Assembly (NCBI GenBank): GCA_027083075.1
Contig: JALWQQ010000036.1
Span: forward strand, 1-8,448
Direction of reading: 5' to 3'
DNA from: Campylobacteraceae bacterium
Lineage (GTDB): Bacteria > Campylobacterota > Campylobacteria > Campylobacterales > Sulfurovaceae
DNA length: 8,448 nt
Positions within the stretch are counted from its first letter, which is position 1. The number at the start of each line of letters is the position of its first letter. Position numbers and translations under genes: made by a program. The notes beneath the pieces were generated by a model. It worked only from the letters and a program-made list of their open reading frames with translations. It did not search any database and was not told the DNA's origin. Shown here piece by piece: positions 1-6,496 of this stretch.

Positions 1-468
1 CTCTCCGCCTTCGGCAAGGATCTTCGCCTGCTCTACCCACTTTTCACGTTTGACACGCCCGGGGAAGGCGATGTTGGCATCCGCCCATTTGATATTTTCC
101 TCCGTCCATGCGGCGATCTGATCGAAATGAAAGATGCCTGCATTGTTAAGCGTCTCTTCTATTTTGTTACCGATGCCTTTGATGCGCGTAAGGTTGTCTT
201 TTTGGCCATTGCGCGGCGCCTCAAGCAGCTCGGGTGCTACGCTTTCATCGATATCACTCCCTTGTGCAGTGTTTGAAACAAGCGCTTGCGCTTCCACAGG
301 CGCCGTATCGGCAGACTCGTGCGTATGCGCGTTGTCTGTGTCGTGCGCATCGTGTGCGCAGCTCTCTTTTTCGGACATCATTCTGCAGAAGAGATAACCC
401 AAGATAAAGCCGATGAGTGCGGCAAGCAAAAGACACAGTACCATTTGTGAAGCGATTTCCAACATCAT
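1..468 (-). CDS. Membrane-anchored helix-hairpin-helix protein (3' end outside window)
   Basis: I translated this frame by hand: 156 codons are open from the start to the left edge, with no stop, so the C-terminus is missing. Residues 5-28 form a hydrophobic segment (LCLLLAALIGFILGYLF), a probable N-terminal membrane anchor. Residues 35-90 are a low-complexity, acidic and His-rich linker. Residues 92-135 look like a helix-hairpin-helix fold (LTRIKGIGNKIEETLNNAGI followed by FDQIAAWT), as in the small HhH modules of DNA-binding and some NADH-dehydrogenase-associated proteins. Then comes a Trp/Lys-rich stretch with FPGRVKREKWVEQAK. The start overlaps the OmpA-family stop by 1 nt (TAATG). AGGAG at 477-473 lies 4 nt from this ATG and 7 nt from a second in-frame ATG at 465, so either Met could initiate. 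It is the last visible gene of the leftward operon. The HhH assignment is good; the cellular role is unknown. Confidence 0.8.
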   Translation of the reverse strand, partial: MMLEIASQMVLCLLLAALIGFILGYLFCRMMSEKESCAHDAHDTDNAHTHESADTAPVEAQALVSNTAQGSDIDESVAPELLEAPRNGQKDNLTRIKGIGNKIEETLNNAGIFHFDQIAAWTEENIKWADANIAFPGRVKREKWVEQAKILAEGGE

Positions 469-1808
469 TACTCTCCTATGATTTTGATTTCGACGCGTCG
501 ATTGCGCTGTTTGTTTTCTTCGGTGTCGTTAGGTGCGATGGGGTTGGATTCTCCAAACCCTTTAGCATTGATGCGATTACCGTTGATACCGCGAGAGATT
601 AACTCTTTTTTGACGCTATCGACTCTCTCTTGAGAAAGTTTTAGATTGAGCATATCGTCTCCGTCGCTATCGGTATATCCGCCTATTTCGACGCGGATAT
701 CGGGATAGCGCTTTAAGATCTCTGCAAGCTTATCTACTGTAGCGACACCTCTGGGTGTTAGGATGCTTTTTGCCGTCTCGAACTCGATATTTTCAACTTG
801 AAGCAATGAAGTGATAGTGCGTTTGGCCTCCTCCTTCTCTTTGGCGATCTCGGCTTTGCGTCGCGCCTCTTCCTCTGCTTTTTGCTGCGCCTCAAGTGCC
901 TTTCTTTTTGCCTCTTCCGCAGCGCGTTTGGCAGCCTCTTGGGCCTCTTTTCGCTTGCGCAAGAGCTCGGGATCGAGCATCAGTTTGGCTTCGACCGGCA
1001 CCTTGAGTGCGGCGATCGCTTTTTGCACCGCCTGTAGTGCCGCTTCGTCTTTGACGTATCCGTGCAGATAGAGCTTGCCCGCCTTACATCCGAGCTCCCC
1101 TTTGGTAAATGCACGGTTTAGATGTTTAAGTAGTGTGCCAGCTGCAGCAGTGGCGCCGTTTTCGTTTCGATCTTTGGCATAGCGGATATCTTTACGCGCA
1201 TAGGCGATCCCTTGATCAAGTAGCGGCGTTACGCTCTTTTTGCTGTCGAAAATGCCGACGATGTCCATGACGCCGCTACCGGTTTTTCGGACGGTAAAGG
1301 CATTTGGCTTGGGCGGTTTAATGGTGCTCAAATCTCTACTTTGTACGGTGCTATTGGCAAGCAGGCTCTGAAGCTTTCGCTTTGTATCGTAGCTATCGGC
1401 TACTCCTTCGATGAGAAAGAGCCCGTGGTGATAAGAGATATGTCCGTTCTCAAAATGTTCGACAAAGAGCGGAATGACGCGCGTTGTGAGTGTGATCGCC
1501 TCTTTGCCTTCGAGCGTTTCATCCGTGTGACTGCGCTCTATGTTTAGTGTAGCCCCGCTTTTTACAAAGCTTTGGCGTAGCTTCTCGCCTTGCGCGCCAT
1601 TTTGCAGAAGCGAGTGCATCGTATAGTGTTTGTTGCCCTTTTGGTAGATGTCGAATGCCACTTGCGTGTGATCCGTTACCGTGAGCGCGGCATGATGAGC
1701 CGCAGTTTCATTGCCCCTTTTGGCAAGATGGATTTTGTCCACTTTGCTACTTACGCAGATAATGATAAGCAACAAAAGCGCCAAAAGTGCCCAAGCGATT
1801 TTTCTCAT
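468..1808 (-). CDS. OmpA-family protein with BON-like and coiled-coil regions
   Basis: This 446-residue protein has an N-terminal hydrophobic segment (residues 4-20, ALLALLLLIIICVS). It lacks an obvious cleavage site, so it is probably an inner-membrane anchor. Residues 105-160 and 172-275 resemble two BON-like units (for example MDIVGIF at 181-187 and AGKLYLHGYVKDEAALQAV at 243-261). Residues 283-332 are an Ala/Glu/Lys/Arg-rich helix, a likely coiled coil. Residues 340-446 are a classic OmpA C-terminal peptidoglycan-binding domain: GGYTDSDG with Asp380, LSQERVDSV with Arg395, GFGESNP, and NRRVEI near the end. By analogy with the family, it should tether the cell wall from a membrane. AGGGG at 1820-1816 lies 7 nt before the ATG. 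It is followed, with a 1-nt overlap, by the HhH membrane protein, suggesting coupled translation. The OmpA domain is certain; the BON calls are tentative. Confidence 0.9.
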   Translation of the reverse strand: MRKIAWALLALLLLIIICVSSKVDKIHLAKRGNETAAHHAALTVTDHTQVAFDIYQKGNKHYTMHSLLQNGAQGEKLRQSFVKSGATLNIERSHTDETLEGKEAITLTTRVIPLFVEHFENGHISYHHGLFLIEGVADSYDTKRKLQSLLANSTVQSRDLSTIKPPKPNAFTVRKTGSGVMDIVGIFDSKKSVTPLLDQGIAYARKDIRYAKDRNENGATAAAGTLLKHLNRAFTKGELGCKAGKLYLHGYVKDEAALQAVQKAIAALKVPVEAKLMLDPELLRKRKEAQEAAKRAAEEAKRKALEAQQKAEEEARRKAEIAKEKEEAKRTITSLLQVENIEFETAKSILTPRGVATVDKLAEILKRYPDIRVEIGGYTDSDGDDMLNLKLSQERVDSVKKELISRGINGNRINAKGFGESNPIAPNDTEENKQRNRRVEIKIIGE

Positions 1809-1852
1809 TCTTTGTCCCCTTGGCGGTGATCGCGACAGTGCGTCTTCAAAAT

Positions 1853-1858
1853 ATTATA
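1853..1858 (-). promoter_or_regulatory. Putative sigma-70 -10 box for the OmpA/HhH pair
   Basis: A perfect TATAAT lies on the minus strand, 44 nt upstream of the OmpA-family start. It is preceded by a T-rich tract including six consecutive T. No good -35 hexamer is visible. Campylobacterota promoters often rely on the -10 box plus upstream T-rich sequence, so this fits. It would allow transcription of the last two genes independently of rnj. Confidence 0.55.
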
Positions 1859-1881
1859 ATCAAAAAAGATTAAAGATTTCG

Positions 1882-1897
1882 CGCCTCCCGAAGGGCG
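1882..1897 (-). terminator. Weak imperfect hairpin after rnj
   Basis: The minus strand reads CGCCCTTCGGGAGGCG, starting 7 nt after the rnj stop codon. It can fold with a C(UUCG)G loop, but the stem needs bulged bases. The nearest T-run (TTTTTT) is about 15 nt further on rather than directly adjacent. It may be a 3'-end stabilizer or a partial terminator before the internal promoter; a strong intrinsic terminator is unlikely. Confidence 0.25.
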
Positions 1898-1904
1898 AGT
1901 AGCG

Positions 1905-3932
1905 TTAGACAAGGAAGACGGTAGGAATGATCAATGGATAGCGCTTTTTCGTACGAATGATATGTTTGCGGATGACGTTGCGTATCTCGTTTTCAAAGAA
2001 GCTATGATCGGGTGTGAGCTCTTTTTTCATGTTAAGCAGCATATTTTCAAGCAGATCCTTGACCTCTTTGGCAAAGCGCCTATCCTCTTTGTCGGGAATG
2101 ATACCGAAGGTCGTAACAACGGGGTTGCCAAGCAGTTTATGGTTTTGTGCGCTGATTTGTGCAATGATGTTGATGATCCCCTCTTCGGCAAGTTTTTGTC
2201 TGTCAAGTACCACATCGTTTTCAATCAAGGCGTTGTTTTGGTTGTCGATGTACTTCTTGCCGCTCTTGACCGTCTTAACCTTCTTGATATATTTGGGGGT
2301 GATCTCTATCTGATCGCCGTCGCTCATCAGAAGGATATTGCGCTCGTCTACGCCACATTCTACGGCAGTTCTAGCGTGTGCAGCGATATGGTTATATTCG
2401 CCGTGGACAGGTAAAAAGAACTTAGGTTGCGTTAGACGCAAGAGTAGTTTTTGCTCCTCTTGTGCCGCGTGTCCCGAGACGTGAATATCGCTAAACTCTT
2501 TGTAGCGTACGGTTACGCCCGCTTTAAGCAAGAGATTCATCAGTTTTGAGACACTCGCTTCGTTGCCGGGAATGGCGGAGGCGGAGATGATCACGGTATC
2601 GGTCGGCTTGAGCTTGATGTGGCGATGCTCGTCGCTTGCCATACGGTTCAGTGCCGCCATCGTTTCACCTTGCGATCCGGTAGTGACGATCAGTATCTCG
2701 TGATCAGGATATTTGCTCACTTCGTGTACGTCGATGAAGTGTTTATCTTCGATATCGACATAGCCGAGTGCGCGGGTAGTCTCGACATTGCGCTCCATCG
2801 AACGACCGATGATGCAGATCTTGCGGTTGTGTCTTACGCCGCGTTCCATTGCCTGAAAGATGCGGTGGACATTGGAAGAGAAGGTGGACATGATCACCCT
2901 GCCCTTTGCCATTTCAAAAAGTTGATCGAAGGTTTTGCCTACTGCCTTTTCGCTTTTGGTAAAGCCGGGATTGTGCGAATTTGTCGAGTCTGAAAAGAGG
3001 CACAAGATACCCTTCTCACCATAGTGGGCAACACGATGCAGATCCATTGTCAACCCATCTACCGGCGTATGGTCTACCTTGAAATCTGCCGTGTGAAAGA
3101 GCGTGCCGATCGGCGTTTCGATCGCCAAAGAGCACGCATCGATGATAGAGTGGGTGTTGTGAATCCACTCTATCTTTAAGTCGCCGATTTGATACTGCTT
3201 GCGCTTGATGACGAAGTTGAAATACTTGGCGTCTGCAGAGAGTCCATGCTCTTTGAACTTGTTTTCGATCATCGCCAAGGCAAGCGGTGTGCCGTAGATG
3301 GGAAATTTTAGCTCTTTAAAGAGATAGGGCATCGCACCGATATGATCTTCATGTCCGTGTGTAATCACAATCGCTTTGATCTTGTCCTTGATCTGGTGCA
3401 GGTAGCTAAAGTCGGGTATTAAGATATCGACCCCGTGCATCGTCTCATCCGGAAAGCTCATGCCCACATCGATCACGATCGCGGTCGTTTCGGTCTCAAG
3501 CACCGCCATATTGCCACCGATCTCACCCAAACCGCCAAGAGGCGTAAAGCGAACGCGCCCTTTGGCGTTAAGATCGATCTTTTTCCACGGTTTCATACGT
3601 GCAGCCTGCACGCGATTGTTCTCGTCGATCGCCCGTTGCATCTCCACACTCACGGTGGTGACGTTTTTGCGCTTGTTGTTGCCCCTGCGGTTGTTGTTGC
3701 TACCGTTTTTCCGCTCTTGCGAAGGGTGTCGATGTCGGTTATTTTTCACCGTTTGACCTTGTTGTCCCCCATTTTGGGGTCGCCTTCTCTGTCCGCTGTT
3801 TTGCCCTCGGTTTGCATTTCCGTCCCTTGTAGCGCCGTTGCGGTAGGGATTGGGTCTACGCTCACGCCCCGCTTTTGTTTCGTTGTTTTTTGTCTGTGTC
3901 TGTTGTTTCGGTTCCTGTCGATTCTCTTCCAT
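1905..3932 (-). CDS. rnj: Ribonuclease J
   Basis: This 675-residue metallo-beta-lactamase/beta-CASP ribonuclease is expected to act as a 5'-3' exonuclease and endonuclease in mRNA decay and rRNA maturation. After a disordered tail, the catalytic core starts near residue 125 (RFTPLGGLGEIGGNMAVLE). Metal-binding motifs are HGHEDHIG (192-199), HNTH (258-261), TADFK (281-285, Asp283) and PVHGEY (508-513). The beta-CASP region includes STFSSNVHR (349-357) and SGHA (486-489). The C-terminal domain runs from about 565 to 675. Residues 1-92 are rich in Asn, Gln, Arg and Gly, giving a long basic extension like that of Helicobacter RNase J and absent from Bacillus RNase J1. The start lies inside ksgA (71-nt out-of-frame overlap). 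GGGAG at 3946-3942, itself inside ksgA coding sequence, sits 9 nt before the ATG, so translation is probably coupled to ksgA. Confidence 0.96.
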   Translation of the reverse strand: MEENRQEPKQQTQTKNNETKAGRERRPNPYRNGATRDGNANRGQNSGQRRRPQNGGQQGQTVKNNRHRHPSQERKNGSNNNRRGNNKRKNVTTVSVEMQRAIDENNRVQAARMKPWKKIDLNAKGRVRFTPLGGLGEIGGNMAVLETETTAIVIDVGMSFPDETMHGVDILIPDFSYLHQIKDKIKAIVITHGHEDHIGAMPYLFKELKFPIYGTPLALAMIENKFKEHGLSADAKYFNFVIKRKQYQIGDLKIEWIHNTHSIIDACSLAIETPIGTLFHTADFKVDHTPVDGLTMDLHRVAHYGEKGILCLFSDSTNSHNPGFTKSEKAVGKTFDQLFEMAKGRVIMSTFSSNVHRIFQAMERGVRHNRKICIIGRSMERNVETTRALGYVDIEDKHFIDVHEVSKYPDHEILIVTTGSQGETMAALNRMASDEHRHIKLKPTDTVIISASAIPGNEASVSKLMNLLLKAGVTVRYKEFSDIHVSGHAAQEEQKLLLRLTQPKFFLPVHGEYNHIAAHARTAVECGVDERNILLMSDGDQIEITPKYIKKVKTVKSGKKYIDNQNNALIENDVVLDRQKLAEEGIINIIAQISAQNHKLLGNPVVTTFGIIPDKEDRRFAKEVKDLLENMLLNMKKELTPDHSFFENEIRNVIRKHIIRTKKRYPLIIPTVFLV

Positions 3933-4731
3933 AAAATCTTTCTCCCTTTAATAGTCTATAGAGTGTTTGATACTGCACCGTTTCGACTTGATGAGGTCGC
4001 AGCTTTGTCGAGAGCGTTAGTGTTTCGAAAATCGTTTCGATCTTGCTCTTTTCAAAGCGTGCACTAAGATTTTTTAACAATGTTTTTCTCGGCTGTGCAA
4101 ATGCCGTCTTTAAAAAATCTTCAAATCCTCTATCGTGTAGGTGATGCCTCTTTTTTATCTGCAGTACGGCGGAAGTCACTTTCGGAGCGGGCACGAAGGC
4201 TTCGGGCGGTACTTCAAAAAGCAGTGTCGCCTTGCCGCAGCTCTCCGCCAAAACGGAAAGTGCGCTAAACGATCGTTCGCCGCTGCGTGCAGCAAACTTT
4301 TCGGCAACCTCTTTTTGTACCATAACGATGATCTCTTTGCATCGTTCGTCTCGAAGCGCCTTGAGTATGATGCGCGTGGCGATATAGTAGGGCAGGTTTG
4401 AAACCAGCCGATAGGGCTCTTTGAGAGGCACAAGCCCCTCTTCATGCGCCAATACATCGCCGCAATGCAGTTCAAAACGTCCCGCATCGCGCTCTTTCTC
4501 AAAATGCTTTTCCAAAAGTGCACAGAGGCGTTTATCTACCTCAAATGCCGTGACATGCTGCCGTGTCGCCAAAAGCGATGCGGTCAAATCACCTAAGCCA
4601 GGCCCGATCTCCGCGATAGGTAGGGAGTCATCGGACATCGCTTCGATGATCCGGTCGATATAGCGATGGTCTTTTAAAAAGTTTTGTCCGAATCGTTTGG
4701 AGGCGAATTCCGCCAAATTGTCAATTATCAT
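3862..4731 (-). CDS. rsmA (ksgA): 16S rRNA (adenine1518-N6/adenine1519-N6)-dimethyltransferase
   Basis: This 289-residue SAM-dependent enzyme dimethylates two adjacent adenines in the 3'-terminal hairpin of 16S rRNA, a late step of small-subunit assembly. Visible motifs are FGQNFL (14-19), the SAM-binding IGPGLG (42-47), the acidic FEVD (63-66), GD (91-92), the catalytic NLPY (112-115), FVPAPKVTSAVL (179-190) and QPRKTLLKNL (213-222). The family normally ends near residue 262 (LYRLLKG). Here a further ~27 polar residues (GRESTGTETTDTD and so on) are read from DNA that also encodes the start of rnj. The ATG at 4731 has only a weak purine-rich upstream tract. It is the first gene of the leftward operon and divergent from hisF. 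The C-terminal tail is probably a consequence of the overlap and not a functional domain. Confidence 0.96.
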   Translation of the reverse strand: MIIDNLAEFASKRFGQNFLKDHRYIDRIIEAMSDDSLPIAEIGPGLGDLTASLLATRQHVTAFEVDKRLCALLEKHFEKERDAGRFELHCGDVLAHEEGLVPLKEPYRLVSNLPYYIATRIILKALRDERCKEIIVMVQKEVAEKFAARSGERSFSALSVLAESCGKATLLFEVPPEAFVPAPKVTSAVLQIKKRHHLHDRGFEDFLKTAFAQPRKTLLKNLSARFEKSKIETIFETLTLSTKLRPHQVETVQYQTLYRLLKGERFYGRESTGTETTDTDKKQRNKSGA

Positions 4732-4784
4732 ACACTAATCTTTCTTAGATTCTCAAATCTCGAAATAGAAATTCATGCCTTTGC

Positions 4785-4790
4785 ATTATC
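4785..4790 (-). promoter_or_regulatory. Possible -10 box for ksgA
   Basis: The minus strand carries GATAAT about 53 nt upstream of the ksgA ATG, at the inner end of the left repeat arm. It differs from TATAAT at one position. No -35 element is clear. If real, the inverted-repeat element supplies the promoter of the ksgA-rnj operon. Confidence 0.3.
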
Positions 4791-4823
4791 ATCGCACTCA
4801 CGGACTTCGCATAAAATCATCGC

Positions 4824-4840
4824 CGCACTTTCCAAGTGCG
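4824..4840. repeat. Perfect 7-bp hairpin inside the inverted-repeat element
   Basis: CGCACTT, a TCC loop, then AAGTGCG: a perfect GC-containing stem near the centre of the element. No T-run follows on either strand, so it is not an intrinsic terminator. It supports the idea that the element folds as RNA or cruciform DNA. Confidence 0.6.
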
Positions 4841-4931
4841 ACTCAAATTTTCTGCAAACCCCGTAAAGGCGAGCACAACGCAAATGCAAAGAATCCTACT
4901 TCGAGATTTGGGAGATTTGGCAAATTTTGCG

Positions 4932-4937
4932 TATAAT
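4932..4937 (+). promoter_or_regulatory. Putative -10 box for hisF
   Basis: A perfect TATAAT lies 29 nt upstream of the hisF ATG, preceded by AAATTTTGCG. There is no convincing -35 hexamer; the position where one would sit falls in the right arm of the inverted-repeat element. The predicted 5' leader is about 20-25 nt, and the Shine-Dalgarno before hisF is weak (ACAGG at 4956-4960). Confidence 0.55.
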
Positions 4938-4966
4938 CTTATCACAATAGCTTAAACAGGTTTCTC

Positions 4967-5734
4967 ATGGAGTATTTTGCAAAACGGATCATTCCCTGCC
5001 TGGATGTCGATAACGGCAGGGTGGTCAAGGGGGTAAATTTTGTCGGCTTGCGCGATGCCGGCGATCCTGTCGAGGTGGCAAAGCGCTACAATGAAGAGGG
5101 CGCGGATGAGTTGACCTTCTTGGATATCACCGCGACGCACGAGGGGCGCAAGACGATCGTCGAGACCGTCAAAGAGGTTGCCAAAGAGGTCTTTATCCCC
5201 CTGACGGTCGGCGGCGGTATCCGCACGCTTGAAGATATCTATGCACTACTTGATGTCGGATGCGATAAGGTGAGCATCAACTCGGCTGCCATCAAGCGCC
5301 CGGCATTTATAGAGGAGGGCGCGAAGCGCTTCGGCTCACAATGTATCGTTGTGGCGATCGATGCCAAAAGAGTCGATGAGGATCGATGGCATATCTTTAC
5401 ACACGGCGGGCGCAACGATACGGGTATCGATGCGATCGCTTGGGCAAAAGAGGCGTATGAACGCGGCGCGGGTGAGTTGCTCGTTACTTCGATGGATGCC
5501 GATGGCACTAAGGCAGGGTATGACAATGTGCTCAATCGTCGCATTAGCGAGATCGTTGAGATACCGGTGATCGCAAGCGGCGGTGCAGGTACGATGGCAC
5601 ACATCAAAGAGGCATTTACCGAAGGAGGCGCCGATGCGGCGCTGGCAGCCTCTATCTTTCACTTTCGCGAGATAGAGATCGCAGCATTGAAACGCTATTT
5701 GCGCGATGAGGGCATTGCGGTGAGAGAGAATTAG
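4967..5734 (+). CDS. hisF: Imidazole glycerol phosphate synthase cyclase subunit
   Basis: This 255-residue (beta/alpha)8 barrel, of usual family length, takes PRFAR plus ammonia from HisH and forms imidazole glycerol phosphate and AICAR, linking histidine and purine synthesis. Motifs: [18 protein letters not shown] at the N-terminus with catalytic Asp13 (the Asp11 of characterized HisF), the phosphate-binding VGGGIR (81-86), AIDAKR with catalytic Asp132 (equivalent to Asp130), [16 protein letters not shown] (171-186) and the second phosphate site ASGGAG (203-208). No other his gene is in the window, so the pathway genes are scattered or begin elsewhere. The stop codon TAG falls inside the first heptad of the downstream repeat. 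hisF is followed by a 102-bp gap, so it may be monocistronic or weakly linked to the next gene. Confidence 0.97.
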   Translation: MEYFAKRIIPCLDVDNGRVVKGVNFVGLRDAGDPVEVAKRYNEEGADELTFLDITATHEGRKTIVETVKEVAKEVFIPLTVGGGIRTLEDIYALLDVGCDKVSINSAAIKRPAFIEEGAKRFGSQCIVVAIDAKRVDEDRWHIFTHGGRNDTGIDAIAWAKEAYERGAGELLVTSMDADGTKAGYDNVLNRRISEIVEIPVIASGGAGTMAHIKEAFTEGGADAALAASIFHFREIEIAALKRYLRDEGIAVREN

Positions 5735-5794
5735 AAGTTAGAAACTAGAAATGAGTAATGAGGAACCGAGTTTAGTGATGAGTGAAGAGTTTCG
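5731..5794. repeat. Heptanucleotide-periodic repeat, copy A
   Basis: Starting in the last codons of hisF, the sequence shows a 7-base rhythm: units TTAGAAG, TTAGAAA and CTAGAAA, then degenerate units such as TGAGTAA and TGAGGAA, continuing through about nine units. It ends in GAGTGAAGAGTTTCG (5780-5794), which recurs with one change in copy B at 8299-8313. The repeat occupies most of the hisF-SIMPL gap. It resembles the short tandemly repeated heptamers known from cyanobacterial and other bacterial genomes. Confidence 0.65.
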
Positions 5795-5795
5795 C

Positions 5796-5801
5796 TATAC
5801 T
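5796..5801 (+). promoter_or_regulatory. Possible -10 box for the SIMPL-nucleosidase-rlmN unit
   Basis: TATACT (one mismatch from TATAAT) lies 35 nt upstream of the chosen ATG and directly after repeat copy A. No clear -35 is present. A promoter here would make the four downstream genes an independent transcription unit. Confidence 0.35.
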
Positions 5802-5836
5802 AATCCTAGACAAATTAAAACAGCGAGGAGAGGGTG

Positions 5837-6496
5837 ATGCGTGTATTTTTGACGATCGTGCTGCTGGGTGTGACGGCAGCTGCCTTTGAACTACACTTTT
5901 CTCGCCACTATGAACGCACGATAGAACCTGATACGCTTGTAGCGTCTGTTTCGTTTCAGGTAGACAGGCACCAAGAGGCGGGGGTGCTTTCTGCGCTTGG
6001 TAAGATAGATGGTAGTCTCAAGCGCCTTGCGGAAGGGGTAAAGATAGAGGGCGGCAACTATTCGGTAGCACCGCGCTTTCACTATGATAACGGGAAGCGT
6101 TATCAAGATGGTGTACAAGGGTCGGTGTCATATCGCCTCGAGAGTAGGAACGCCAAGCGTTTGACGCGGCTTTTGGCGCGACTTAGCGAGCAAAAGCCGG
6201 AAGGTACGAGAATGCAGATCAACTCAATAGCATGGCGCAATCCGGAGCGCACAAAGCAGGCAGCCATTGAACGGCTCAGGATCAGAGCCATTGAAGATAC
6301 CGAGCGTTATGTGCGCAAAATGTCACGTGAATTAAAAAGAGTTTGCAAACTCAAGAAGATAGACTTTTCTCATGCGCCTGTCGGAGGATATCCTGTTGTA
6401 GCCATGAGGGCAACCAAAACGGCGGAAGCACCGATACCACACAAAGATCGAACAAAGATCGTGCTCAATGCCGATGTTAAAGTGTGGTGTAGATGA
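5837..6496 (+). CDS. Secreted SIMPL (DUF541) domain protein
   Basis: The 219-residue product begins with a short signal peptide (MRVFLTIVLLGVTAAA, probable cleavage near residue 16), so it should be periplasmic. The rest fits the SIMPL/DUF541 pattern: an N-terminal strand pair (RTIEPDTLVASVSFQV, 27-42), a helix of repeated R/L/K residues (49-66), a central VSYRLESRNAKRLTRLLARLSE stretch (97-118), a long helix from RNPERTKQAAIERLRIRAIEDTERYVRKMS (134-163), and a C-terminal strand (TKIVLNADVKVWC). I chose ATG at 5837 over the GTG one codon earlier because GAGGAG at 5825-5830 then has a 6-nt spacer. The stop overlaps the next start (ATGA). The molecular role of SIMPL proteins is poorly defined; some associate with outer-membrane or stress functions. 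The domain is a recognition by pattern. Confidence 0.78.
   Translation: MRVFLTIVLLGVTAAAFELHFSRHYERTIEPDTLVASVSFQVDRHQEAGVLSALGKIDGSLKRLAEGVKIEGGNYSVAPRFHYDNGKRYQDGVQGSVSYRLESRNAKRLTRLLARLSEQKPEGTRMQINSIAWRNPERTKQAAIERLRIRAIEDTERYVRKMSRELKRVCKLKKIDFSHAPVGGYPVVAMRATKTAEAPIPHKDRTKIVLNADVKVWCR

Larger units (their letters stand above)
4751..4915. repeat. Imperfect inverted-repeat element in the divergent ksgA-hisF intergenic region
   Basis: Two arms face each other: left 4751-4787 and right 4883-4915. They share exact inverted blocks: AAATCTCGAA against TTCGAGATTT, and TTTGCATT against AATGCAAA, with a TAG/CTA match between them and small indels (5 extra bases in the left arm, 2 in the right). 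About 95 nt separates the arms and contains a perfect hairpin (4824-4840). The arrangement, terminal inverted repeats around a non-coding core with internal structure, resembles a MITE-like or other interspersed intergenic repeat, or a long structured RNA leader. No transposase gene or target-site duplication could be confirmed. It fills most of the 235-bp gap between the genes and overlaps both likely promoters. No credible ORF lies within it. Confidence 0.6.

Noticed and set aside
44..57. TTTCACGTTTGA as a parS-like sequence
   Set aside because: The palindromic core is broken (CACGTT), leaving only half of the consensus.
1962..2414. 150-codon plus-strand open frame opposite rnj
   Set aside because: It lies fully antisense to the conserved C-terminal part of RNase J, shows no recognisable motif and has no supporting Shine-Dalgarno.
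2655..2675. GTTTCAC sequence in rnj as a further parS site
   Set aside because: Only one half-site matches; the other half (CTTGCG) does not, and the central CACGTG is absent.
3435..4067. 210-codon plus-strand open frame opposite rnj and ksgA
   Set aside because: It is antisense to two strongly conserved genes, has low-complexity Leu/Val/Phe composition and no good ribosome-binding site; it is a mirror of the real frames.
4684..4866. 60-codon plus-strand frame running from ksgA into the intergenic region
   Set aside because: It covers the inverted-repeat element and the antisense start of ksgA; the hydropathy and codon pattern are not protein-like, and the repeat explains the sequence.
5731..5794. 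Heptad tract as a CRISPR array
   Set aside because: Units are 7 bases with no unique spacers of 25-40 bases and no cas genes nearby.
5834..5836. GTG as start of the SIMPL gene
   Set aside because: The Shine-Dalgarno would be only 3 nt away; the ATG at 5837 has proper 6-nt spacing and begins a normal signal peptide.
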